A stretch of DNA of 49,261 nucleotides. Source: CAZGHS01 sp964525495. GTDB taxonomy: Bacteria; Patescibacteriota; Microgenomatia; JALYQM01. The notes under the pieces were generated by a model. That model was not told the DNA's origin, ran no database searches, and saw only the letters and a list, made by a program, of their open reading frames with translations. The translations under genes were made by a program, and so were the position numbers. The DNA lies in assembly GCA_964525495.1 (NCBI GenBank), contig CAZGHS010000011.1:1-49261 (forward strand). The letters run 5' to 3'. Within the stretch, counting starts at the first letter, position 1. Each line of letters begins with the position of its first letter. Shown in pieces: positions 14,977 through 22,696 of this stretch.

Positions 14977-17415
14977 TTATCCGACTGCTATCTTAAAATC
15001 CTCATCCTTAGCAGGCTTTTGAACGTTCTTTCGAATTCCAAGCTTTTGAGGCTTCGCAGTAATCTTTCCAGCCAGCACTATTGGCAGTACTTGATCCATA
15101 TGATCAACATAATGGAAAGTAAGGTCATTCTTTACCTGATCAGGGATCTCCACCAAATCCTTCTTATTCTCTTTAGGAATAATTACTTCCTTGATGCCAG
15201 CGCGATGAGCTCCAATTACTTTCTCTTTCAATCCACCAATCTCAGTTACACGACCTCGAAGCGTTACTTCACCAGTCATCGCAACTTCCTTCTTGGTTGG
15301 AATACGAGTTAATGCAGATACCAAAGCGGTAGTTATCGCTGCACCTGCTGAAGGACCGTCCTTTGGCACTGCACCACTTGGTACGTGCACATGGATATCA
15401 ACCTTCTGATTAAACTTCTCATCAAGCCCTAAAGATGTTGCTCGTGACCGCACATAGCTGATAGCAGCCATACACGATTCCTTCATCACATCACCAAGGT
15501 GTCCTGTCAATGTTAATTGACCTTTACCTGGCACAACACTGACTTCGATTACCAAAATTCCTCCACCAGATTCTGTCCAGAATAGTCCAGTCGACATACC
15601 TACCTCGTTCTCTTTTTCCGCAAGGTATGGTGTAAATTTCTCAGGGCCTAAATAATCTGAGACATCATCAGCTTTTACCTCAAACGCATCTCCCTTGTCT
15701 TCAGCTACCTTACGAGCAACCTTACGAACAATCGAAGAAACCTCACGCTCCAAATTACGAACACCAGCTTCACGAGTATAGTAGGTAATAACTCTCTCAA
15801 GCGCATCATCCTGCAACGTAATTTGATTATCTTTCAAACCATGGCCTTCTACTTGCTTTGGAATAAGGTATTTGCGTGCAATCTGGAATTTCTCAAGCTC
15901 TGTATAACCCGGAAATTCAATTATTTCCAAACGATCTCGCAATGCGTGTGGAATAGTATCCAGCACGTTTGCGGTTGCAATAAACATCACGTCACTCAAA
16001 TCAAATGGTACTTCCAAATAGTGATCTGAAAAACCACTGTTCTGCTCTGGATCCAACGCCTCAAGCAAGGCTGCTGACGGATCACCACGGAAATCCGTAC
16101 CAATTTTGTCTATTTCATCAAGCATAAACACTGGATTTGCTGAACCTGCTTGCTTTATACCTTGGACCACACGTCCTGGCATCGCTCCTACATAGGTTCG
16201 ACGATGACCACGGATCTCTGCTTCGTCTCGAATACCACCAAGCGATACCTTCACAAATTTTCGACCTAACGCTTTTGCAATAGACTTACCAATTGAGGTT
16301 TTACCCACACCTGGAGGTCCTGCGAAACAAAGGATCGGACCTTTCAATTTACCGGCCAATTTCTGTACAGCCAAGAATTCGAGAATACGCTCTTTAGCCT
16401 TGTTCAAACCATAGTGCTCGTCATCCAAAATCTTCTCAGCCTCGCCTACATTTACTTTAGACTCAGTTTTAATAGACCATGGAAGCTCAAGCAATGTATC
16501 AATATAGGTACGAATATATGAGACTTCAGGACTCATCGCAGGCATCTTAGAAAGACGTTTAATCTCTTTCTCTACTTTAGCCTGAACTTCAGCAGGCATC
16601 TTTGCATTCTTAACCTGCTTTTTGAGTGTTGCGACATCATCCGTAACATCACCGTCGCCTTCTTCCTCACCAAGCTCTTTTTTGATAGCAGACATCTGCT
16701 CTCGCAAAATAGCCTCTTTAGTCACACGTTTAACGCGTTCTTGTGTCTGATTTGCAATCTTCTGACCGATTTCCAAGACACGGATCTCATGAGCTAGCAA
16801 CTCGCTGACCTTTTGCAAACGCTCTTTGGTGTCTACCATCTCAAGAATCTGCTGTTTATCAAATGGCTTAAAGTCTACACCAGCAGTAATAGCGTTACAC
16901 AGTTGATTAGGATCTTCAGCTGAGAAAATCGCAATCGAAGATTCGAGGGACAAATGTCCGCCTACCTCGCGATAATGGTTCATCTGAGCTGTAATATTAG
17001 CTACTAAAGCCTCGATCTCCTCATCATGAGCAGAGGTAAGCTCAGGGATATCCTCAACACGAACGACAAAATATGGCTCGTGTTGAACATATTCCTTGAT
17101 AAACACGCGGCTTAAACCCTCAACTGTCAGGTTATAATCGCCATTTACCTTCCAAAATCGTCGGATACGAGCTATCGTACCAACATCATACATATCATTT
17201 GGATCTGGATTTGCTGTCTGTGGGTTCTTCTGACAGACAAAGACTACTAACCCGTTTGTGGTAGTAGAAGCGTCTAAAGCGAGCTTAGACTTGTCACGAT
17301 TTATGGAAAAACTCTCCCAAGAAGAAGGAAATACAACCTTTTCTCGCAAAGAAACGAGTGGCAATTCTTCCCGCACTTTTACTGGCTTGCCGTCTAAATA
17401 AATTGTAGAAGACAT
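14977..17415 (-). CDS. lon: ATP-dependent protease Lon
   Basis: The 812-residue protein has the full Lon architecture: an N-terminal substrate domain beginning LPLVSLREKVVFP, a coiled middle region, an AAA+ module with Walker A GPPGVGKTS and Walker B FMLDEIDKIG, and the serine protease domain with DGPSAGAA (catalytic Ser) and the Lys in KEKVIGAHRAG. It degrades misfolded and regulatory proteins in the cytosol. The ATG at 17415 is chosen over a GTG two codons upstream because AAAGGA lies seven bases before it, one of the few good Shine-Dalgarno sites here. A CIRCE-like operator and a promoter lie about 160-210 bases upstream, so heat-shock control by HrcA is likely. Confidence 0.97.
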   Translation of the reverse strand: MSSTIYLDGKPVKVREELPLVSLREKVVFPSSWESFSINRDKSKLALDASTTTNGLVVFVCQKNPQTANPDPNDMYDVGTIARIRRFWKVNGDYNLTVEGLSRVFIKEYVQHEPYFVVRVEDIPELTSAHDEEIEALVANITAQMNHYREVGGHLSLESSIAIFSAEDPNQLCNAITAGVDFKPFDKQQILEMVDTKERLQKVSELLAHEIRVLEIGQKIANQTQERVKRVTKEAILREQMSAIKKELGEEEGDGDVTDDVATLKKQVKNAKMPAEVQAKVEKEIKRLSKMPAMSPEVSYIRTYIDTLLELPWSIKTESKVNVGEAEKILDDEHYGLNKAKERILEFLAVQKLAGKLKGPILCFAGPPGVGKTSIGKSIAKALGRKFVKVSLGGIRDEAEIRGHRRTYVGAMPGRVVQGIKQAGSANPVFMLDEIDKIGTDFRGDPSAALLEALDPEQNSGFSDHYLEVPFDLSDVMFIATANVLDTIPHALRDRLEIIEFPGYTELEKFQIARKYLIPKQVEGHGLKDNQITLQDDALERVITYYTREAGVRNLEREVSSIVRKVARKVAEDKGDAFEVKADDVSDYLGPEKFTPYLAEKENEVGMSTGLFWTESGGGILVIEVSVVPGKGQLTLTGHLGDVMKESCMAAISYVRSRATSLGLDEKFNQKVDIHVHVPSGAVPKDGPSAGAAITTALVSALTRIPTKKEVAMTGEVTLRGRVTEIGGLKEKVIGAHRAGIKEVIIPKENKKDLVEIPDQVKNDLTFHYVDHMDQVLPIVLAGKITAKPQKLGIRKNVQKPAKDEDFKIAVG

Positions 17416-17540
17416 GTACACATCCTTTCGTAAGATCTCATCGTTAGACTCGTTAACATCTTTGTATCGTTACAATACTTTATTAAATAGCTTAAATCAA
17501 GACTTTATAGAGGAAAACCGTCAGGAGAAAAAGATGAAAA

Positions 17541-17554
17541 AGCGATACGTCGCT
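17541..17554 (-). promoter_or_regulatory. Small hairpin with T tract in the lon leader
   Basis: AGCGA/TCGCT with a four-base loop is followed on the minus strand by TTTTT and then a second T tract. It lies in the inferred leader of about 175 bases and may be a weak attenuator. The stem is only five base pairs, so confidence is low. Confidence 0.3.
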
Positions 17555-17572
17555 GCCTGTCTCGCTGACCGG

Positions 17573-17599
17573 TTAGCACTCTAACCTGTCTAGTGATAA
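17573..17599 (-). promoter_or_regulatory. CIRCE-like HrcA operator upstream of lon
   Basis: TTAGCACTC, nine bases, then TAGTGATAA. The first arm is a perfect CIRCE half-site and the second matches GAGTGCTAA at seven of nine positions with the exact N9 spacing. It overlaps the expected +1 region of the lon promoter, the usual place for HrcA repression. No hrcA gene is in the window. Confidence 0.7.
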
Positions 17600-17627
17600 G
17601 AATACACCATACCCTTTTTCTATGCAA
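17599..17627 (-). promoter_or_regulatory. Sigma-70-type promoter of lon
   Basis: Read on the minus strand: TTGCAT, 17 bases, TATTCT, with the CIRCE-like operator directly downstream. Spacing and position fit well. Confidence 0.6.
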
Positions 17628-17653
17628 GTAGTATACAAAAGTAAAGTAGTCAA

Positions 17654-18634
17654 TTAATCCGCAAAATTCTGTGTAAACATCTTGCCGTAAATTCCCCCAT
17701 CAACTACCCCAATCCCAATCCTTCCAAATTCTGGTCTTAAAATATTCTCCTTGTGTCCTGGTGAATTCATCAATCCTTTGTGGGCGATCTCCACTGTCGG
17801 TGCATACGCCAAATTCTCTCCAGCCAACATATACTCTACATTCCCTGCACTCATTCGCTCAAATGGTGTTTTGTCGTCAGGATTTACATGAGAGAAAAAC
17901 GACCGTCTGAACATATCAAAACTATGCGCTCGAGCAACCGGTACAATAGTCGGATCCCACACCACCACTTTCAATCCTCTCGACGATCGCTCTTGATTCA
18001 GCAACTCAAGCATGTCTTGCTCCGCTTGCTCATCCACTTTTAGTTCCAGCTGATCAGCAGCAGGAAAGTTCATCGGAATACTTTCCTCAGACTGCGGAGT
18101 TTTCGGAATCAAATAGAGCAATGTTTCCTGAGGGATTGTCCCCAGCAGTTTTCGTATCTCAGGCTCCAAAATCGCCGTCTGTGGTAACAATTCCCTGCCC
18201 CAATACGAAGACAATACCGAACTTTTAAAATCTGCTCCAACAGGAAGTCGCAATGTCAAAATCAAACCGGACGCGATCAGAATAGTTCCGAGAATTATTT
18301 GCGCAAATACACCCGCAATTTTATCCATCCACATCAATGGCGCCAAAAACACAAATACTCGGTAAATTAATTTGTAAATGATAGAAAATAAATAAGACAA
18401 ACCAAACTCAAACAACACAAGTAGCGCGAAAAATCCTAATACCGGAGCAATCGTTTTATTTGCACCCAACACGCCACTAAAAAAATTCCCTACATCTGAA
18501 TAGAATCGTAAAGATATAACAACAGCTAAAATAGTTGAAACGAGATTAAGGATCGACGCAGCAAGCCCGATAACATACCCACGGTATGCGAAATAAAACA
18601 ATATCAGAAGAATGCAAAAATCTATCCAATTCAT
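17654..18634 (-). CDS. CvpA membrane domain fused to CAP/SCP extracellular domain
   Basis: From the ATG at 18634 the protein has 326 residues. Residues 1-165 are a CvpA-type domain: four membrane helices starting NWIDFCILLILFYFAYRGYVIG. After a linker, residues about 195-326 form a CAP (SCP/PR1) domain with LNQERSSRGL, ARAHSFDMF, FSHVNPD, AGENLAYA and NSPGHKENIL, including the His/Glu residues typical of the CAP cavity. CvpA proteins are linked to envelope integrity and in some bacteria to peptidase anchoring; CAP domains bind lipids, glycans or peptides outside the cell. This start overlaps the upstream DUF4430 gene by four bases (ATGA); the frame could begin four codons earlier. Confidence 0.85.
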   Translation of the reverse strand: MNWIDFCILLILFYFAYRGYVIGLAASILNLVSTILAVVISLRFYSDVGNFFSGVLGANKTIAPVLGFFALLVLFEFGLSYLFSIIYKLIYRVFVFLAPLMWMDKIAGVFAQIILGTILIASGLILTLRLPVGADFKSSVLSSYWGRELLPQTAILEPEIRKLLGTIPQETLLYLIPKTPQSEESIPMNFPAADQLELKVDEQAEQDMLELLNQERSSRGLKVVVWDPTIVPVARAHSFDMFRRSFFSHVNPDDKTPFERMSAGNVEYMLAGENLAYAPTVEIAHKGLMNSPGHKENILRPEFGRIGIGVVDGGIYGKMFTQNFAD

Positions 18635-19071
18635 CGATAGGCCCAAACGACCTGGTCGCCGACATCTACAACAAGTCGATCTGCAGAAAGTGCTGATTCC
18701 TCACCATTCACACTAAAAATCCATGCTTGTGAACTATTTCGCTGATCTTCAAGAGAACCCAAACCATCTATAGATCGCACCACAGCGCCAGATTCCATAT
18801 ATTCTACTATAACCACGTGGTTCTCCTGCAACAGAGATAAAACAGTAGCTTCTTTATATGGAGTTATTACAACCTGACCACCTGTAGCCTCACCACTTGT
18901 TTTACCAAGGACAACACCCTCATTCTCTAGTCGAGTAGCATTGGCTAAATCAGAATGTCGCAAAGTCTCAAGAGCCAAAGCTCGAGTTGCATCCGCACTC
19001 TGGCCTACAGCCAATAGTGAGCTCATAAAGATAAATGAAAATATGCCAAGCAGCACATGATGATGTTTCAT
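18631..19071 (-). CDS. Secreted DUF4430-domain protein
   Basis: The 146-residue protein has a signal peptide (residues 1-24, MKHHH then a hydrophobic run ending LLAVGQSA). Its C-terminal domain fits DUF4430, a transcobalamin-C-terminal-like fold: IDGLGS, a polar loop, QAWIFSVNGEES and VDVGDQVVWAYR. In Gram-positives this domain is often found in surface proteins and has been linked to ligand presentation. Here it is translationally coupled to the CvpA-CAP protein, so the two may act together outside the membrane. A possible cobalamin link is tempting, given B12-dependent genes 3 kb away, but nothing in the sequence proves it. Confidence 0.7.
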   Translation of the reverse strand: MKHHHVLLGIFSFIFMSSLLAVGQSADATRALALETLRHSDLANATRLENEGVVLGKTSGEATGGQVVITPYKEATVLSLLQENHVVIVEYMESGAVVRSIDGLGSLEDQRNSSQAWIFSVNGEESALSADRLVVDVGDQVVWAYR

Positions 19072-19104
19072 ACCTCTATATTACACTACATTTCAAAGCA
19101 TAAC

Positions 19105-20907
19105 TCAAGAGAGGTCGACAAATCCTACTTGTGAAGAATCAAGCCTAAAAAGGCCTTCATCCAAACGTTTCTGGTCAAAGTAGTGAGCCATAAATCCTAC
19201 TGAACGAGGAAGAACAAAAAACGCATTAAAAAACTCAATTTCAACAAGCTTCTGTAAACCCTCATGAGAATATCCTTCCTTTTCGGAAAGAAAATCAAGC
19301 AAAAGCGCTGCCATCAATCCATCAACATTCAGAATCAATGTTCCCTTCTTTGCTGTAGTTATCTGTTCAACACTCAATGCAAAATTCAAATACTTTTTAT
19401 TCTTCAAAGCATCAGTAAACGTCATCAGTTCAACCACTCGTGGATCAGGAAAATCTGCCCGATATTTCTTATGACCAATACCCAAAATATATTTCCTTTG
19501 TATTGCAAAGGATTCGACAAAGTCATAGGCACTTTTACCGCTACTTACCCCTTCCAGCCAATTCGCTGCTGCCTGATTCACTGCACCACCAAAACGTGGA
19601 CCAATAGTCAGTAACCCTGAAGTCAAAGAAGAGACCAAGTCTTTTCCTGCTCGTGCACTTATCATCGTATTAACTGCACCTGACACATATGGACCATTAT
19701 CGACAAGTAGTTTAAAAATAAAATCAGTAAGCGCAACCAATTCCTTAGATTTCACTTGCATACCTAAAAACATCGACAGTGCTATCTGAGCAAACGACTG
19801 ATCTTTTGCTAACTCAACTTGATTCGCACCCAATATCTCAACCTCTCCCGATACATCATGAGAAACAGAAGAAGTAAACAATGACGACTTACGTTTTTGA
19901 AGCTGCACAATTCGCCCATCCAAATCAATCTCGCTAACAAATTGTTCACTACTACTTTTAAATGCATGTATCATACTTACAAATTCACTGAAAGATTCCG
20001 AAACTTCAGCTCCAGCTTCTCTCAGCGCATCTCGCTTGGCCCGAGCTGTTTCACTCTGTTTACCCGCTAAAGCCTTAGCGTGTCCAAACTGCATTGGAGT
20101 TTCGGTTACGCCAGAAACTGTACCAGCAATATGACAAATTACTTTTTTAGTAATCTTCTTCTCTCGCAGTAGTTCAGCAAGTAAATATTCATCTTCACCA
20201 CCAAGTTCCCCAAAGTAAACAATAGCTTTGGTCAGAGGATCCTTTTGCGCAGCCAAAAACGCATCATGAGGTGTAGTGACAGGAAATCTGTCCCCACCAA
20301 AAGATAGTGCAAAGGACAATCCATTCCCACTATCCGCAACAACTCGAATAATCTCATTAGTCATACCACCAGACGAAGACATTACGGCAACTGAACCACG
20401 TTGAAACAATTTCGAAGACACAAATTGCCTATAATCCACACCTCCGATAGCTCCAAGTTTCACAATTCCTGGAATCAAAAGACCTATACTAGCAGGACCA
20501 CATACAAATTTTCCAGCCAGCTTAGCAAATTGATACAACTCTAAAGCATGTTTCTCTGGAACATTCTCGGCAAAAAGGCAACCACCCACCAAACTCGGCA
20601 CTGATTTCATCAGCGCAATCGAATCACTCACCGCTCGCCTCGCCGATCCTACGCTCACAAAAAAAGCACCACTATTTACTACCTCTTTAGGCAATACATC
20701 AACAGTCGAATACACGGGAATCATAATTTCTTCAGATCCCCAAAAATATTTCTCATATCGTCGTCCACTCTGCACTATTGCAATCAATCGAGGTTTCTCA
20801 AAACCACACAAGAAGTCATAGTCCAACATAGCCTGGAAAATCTTTGGATGACTTCCCAAAGCAATAATCGAAACATCACTGGTACGAATTTTTTGAATAT
20901 CTATCAT
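19105..20907 (-). CDS. aclA: ATP-citrate lyase large subunit (AclA)
   Basis: The 600-residue protein has a succinyl-CoA-synthetase-alpha-like part (1-330) and a citrate-synthase-like part (about 365-600). The phosphorylated His is His276 in QFGHAKA, in the same context as the active His of human ACLY. In the second part ARAGKDLVSSLTSGLLTIGPRFGGA and GIGHKKY (His479) match the citrate-cleaving domain. It splits citrate with ATP and CoA into acetyl-CoA and oxaloacetate, or may help run the reverse direction. It overlaps aclB by four bases (ATGA), matching the aclBA order of Chlorobi. Confidence 0.93.
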   Translation of the reverse strand: MIDIQKIRTSDVSIIALGSHPKIFQAMLDYDFLCGFEKPRLIAIVQSGRRYEKYFWGSEEIMIPVYSTVDVLPKEVVNSGAFFVSVGSARRAVSDSIALMKSVPSLVGGCLFAENVPEKHALELYQFAKLAGKFVCGPASIGLLIPGIVKLGAIGGVDYRQFVSSKLFQRGSVAVMSSSGGMTNEIIRVVADSGNGLSFALSFGGDRFPVTTPHDAFLAAQKDPLTKAIVYFGELGGEDEYLLAELLREKKITKKVICHIAGTVSGVTETPMQFGHAKALAGKQSETARAKRDALREAGAEVSESFSEFVSMIHAFKSSSEQFVSEIDLDGRIVQLQKRKSSLFTSSVSHDVSGEVEILGANQVELAKDQSFAQIALSMFLGMQVKSKELVALTDFIFKLLVDNGPYVSGAVNTMISARAGKDLVSSLTSGLLTIGPRFGGAVNQAAANWLEGVSSGKSAYDFVESFAIQRKYILGIGHKKYRADFPDPRVVELMTFTDALKNKKYLNFALSVEQITTAKKGTLILNVDGLMAALLLDFLSEKEGYSHEGLQKLVEIEFFNAFFVLPRSVGFMAHYFDQKRLDEGLFRLDSSQVGFVDLS

Positions 20908-22073
20908 AAATGCTTTACCGCCTCTCCGACCACATCAGTCAGCACAATATCTGGACCATATACCGCTCCAAACAATTGCTCTCGTTCCAAAAACTCTTTC
21001 ATCCTTCTCAGTCCTTCATCTTGGTTTGGACCACCTCTCCGCACAAATACTTTAACTCCATGCGCTCTCAATGTATCGCTTACTTCCACAAGCGCCTGTA
21101 TCACTCCCATAAAAGTAGTGCGTACATCGGTAAAATTTGCAACGCCACCACCGATTATCAAAACTTTCTTTTTTTGAAGAGATTTAAGCAAAAGACTTAT
21201 TACATTCTTACTATAAATATACGCTTCCTCAGTACTAGGGCTTCCGCTATTCTCACCAAAATTTCCAATCTGCTTACCCAATCCTTTTTCAAATATTTCA
21301 TCAGCAATCACAATACTCGATCCCCCACTATTTAAAAGCAAAAACAGCGCTCCTTCTCTATTTAAGACTTTTAATGAAAATGCCGCAGTACTCTGTGATG
21401 CCAGCTGTGCGACATTCATCTCTTCTTCAGTCACCTCGATATTCGCGCCTTCAACAATATCTGTACTACTCCAGGCTCCTTTTACAAAAAACTCGGCGCA
21501 GCTATCCACCTCACAAGCTGCATCAAGGATGTAGACAATATCATCAACAGTAACAAATGGATTGATCTCGAGAAACGAAAAATGATGCGACTCAAAAGCA
21601 TCATATATTCCGTACAAAACATCGAAAGGTATTTCTAATTCACTCGCAACACCATCTAAATCACTTTTTTTGTGGACAATACTACTTTTTACTGACTCTG
21701 GATGCGATTCGATGTCCACTCCACCCAAAAGTGAGTAGGTCACACGTATACCTTCACGTACTCGCTCAAAAGACAAATATTTTTCTGAATCTTTAGTATA
21801 CGAAATATGAGGTTCAATAATAAAATGAGAATAACCTTTTTCAGAAAGCTTCAGGATCGCATCTGCCACATTATCCGCAGCCACATTCAGTTCCACCAAA
21901 CCGTTCTTAAACCGCTTCTTTACTCCCTGATCGACCTTTACCACATATTCTTGTTTAGCATCCAATTGTGGAAGTGGATCATCAATTCTTACATGATGGG
22001 AATTAAATACAAGTCCTGTAGCCTCGGACAACAGTTTTTTCGCCTTCCATTCGCTTAATTTCACTCGTGCCAT
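20904..22073 (-). CDS. aclB: ATP-citrate lyase small subunit (AclB)
   Basis: The 389-residue protein has a succinyl-CoA-synthetase-beta/ATP-grasp fold. It starts MARVKLSEWKAKKLL like ACL N-termini and contains FLEINPFVTVDD (ATP-grasp metal site), LFLLLNSGGSSIVIADEI, NFGENSGSPSTEEAYIYSK (citrate-binding region), IIGGGVANFTDV and RRGGPNQDEGLRRM. All of these are conserved in ACL rather than in SucC. It pairs with AclA in a heteromeric enzyme. A TATTAT six bases before the ATG suggests a leaderless transcript. The cobalamin adenosyltransferase gene ends 17 bases upstream. Confidence 0.93.
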   Translation of the reverse strand: MARVKLSEWKAKKLLSEATGLVFNSHHVRIDDPLPQLDAKQEYVVKVDQGVKKRFKNGLVELNVAADNVADAILKLSEKGYSHFIIEPHISYTKDSEKYLSFERVREGIRVTYSLLGGVDIESHPESVKSSIVHKKSDLDGVASELEIPFDVLYGIYDAFESHHFSFLEINPFVTVDDIVYILDAACEVDSCAEFFVKGAWSSTDIVEGANIEVTEEEMNVAQLASQSTAAFSLKVLNREGALFLLLNSGGSSIVIADEIFEKGLGKQIGNFGENSGSPSTEEAYIYSKNVISLLLKSLQKKKVLIIGGGVANFTDVRTTFMGVIQALVEVSDTLRAHGVKVFVRRGGPNQDEGLRRMKEFLEREQLFGAVYGPDIVLTDVVGEAVKHL

Positions 22074-22079
22074 AGCCTA

Positions 22080-22085
22080 ATAATA
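22080..22085 (-). promoter_or_regulatory. -10 box of a leaderless promoter (aclB)
   Basis: TATTAT on the minus strand ends six bases before the aclB ATG at 22073; no Shine-Dalgarno sequence is present. Confidence 0.4.
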
Positions 22086-22090
22086 CCATA

Positions 22091-22630
22091 TTAGTAGTCT
22101 ATAGACCTTTTTGCCAAAATCCCTTTTTGAAATGGATGTTTAATTTCCGTCATCTCAGTAACCAAATCTGCTCGCTCAATCAACTGCTCATGCGCACCCC
22201 GACCAGTCAGCACAATATCAAGTTCTTCAGGCTTGTTTGCAATCATCTCCATTACGTCTTCAATTTTCACTAATCCTTCGGCAATTGCAACATTCAGCTC
22301 ATCCAGAACTATCACATCATATTCGCCCGACTTCACTTTATCCTGAGCAAAGGCAAAAGCTTCCGCTGCCGCATTCTCATGCTGAGCTCTCTCCTTACGG
22401 TCCCCCCAAACACCTACAAATCCCTGTCCCATCTGCACAAAAGTTACATATGGCTCAAGCAATTTCAAAGTTTCCTTTTCACCTGTAAACCACTCCTTTA
22501 TAAACTGCAAAAACAACACCTTCCGCTTATACCCCGCAGCACGCACCGCCAAACCAACCGACGCAGTCGTCTTACCTTTGCCATTTCCTGTGTACACAAT
22601 TACTAAACCTTGTTTATGATGATTAGCCAT
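22091..22630 (-). CDS. cobO: Cob(I)alamin adenosyltransferase (CobO/BtuR type)
   Basis: The 179-residue protein is a full-length CobO-type enzyme: Walker A YTGNGKGKTTASVG (14-27), FLQFIKEWFTGE, the VVLDELN-type segment IVLDELNVAI and the LTGRGAHEQLIE signature near 141-152. It adenosylates cob(I)alamin to make coenzyme B12. No other cobalamin biosynthesis gene is in the window, so it probably activates salvaged corrinoid. It lies directly downstream of the B12-dependent ribonucleotide reductase, its likely client, though a terminator separates them. Confidence 0.93.
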   Translation of the reverse strand: MANHHKQGLVIVYTGNGKGKTTASVGLAVRAAGYKRKVLFLQFIKEWFTGEKETLKLLEPYVTFVQMGQGFVGVWGDRKERAQHENAAAEAFAFAQDKVKSGEYDVIVLDELNVAIAEGLVKIEDVMEMIANKPEELDIVLTGRGAHEQLIERADLVTEMTEIKHPFQKGILAKRSIDY

Positions 22631-22651
22631 ACTATTTACAATTCTAAAGAT

Positions 22652-22683
22652 AAAAAAAGGGCGCTGTTCTACACAACGCCCTT
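22652..22683 (-). terminator. Intrinsic terminator of the ribonucleotide reductase gene
   Basis: On the minus strand an 11-base stem (AAGGGCGTTGT / ACAGCGCCCTT, one G-T wobble) with a five-base loop runs into TTTTTA, 13 bases after the stop codon. Confidence 0.88.
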
Positions 22684-22696
22684 ACTAATTACTTTC

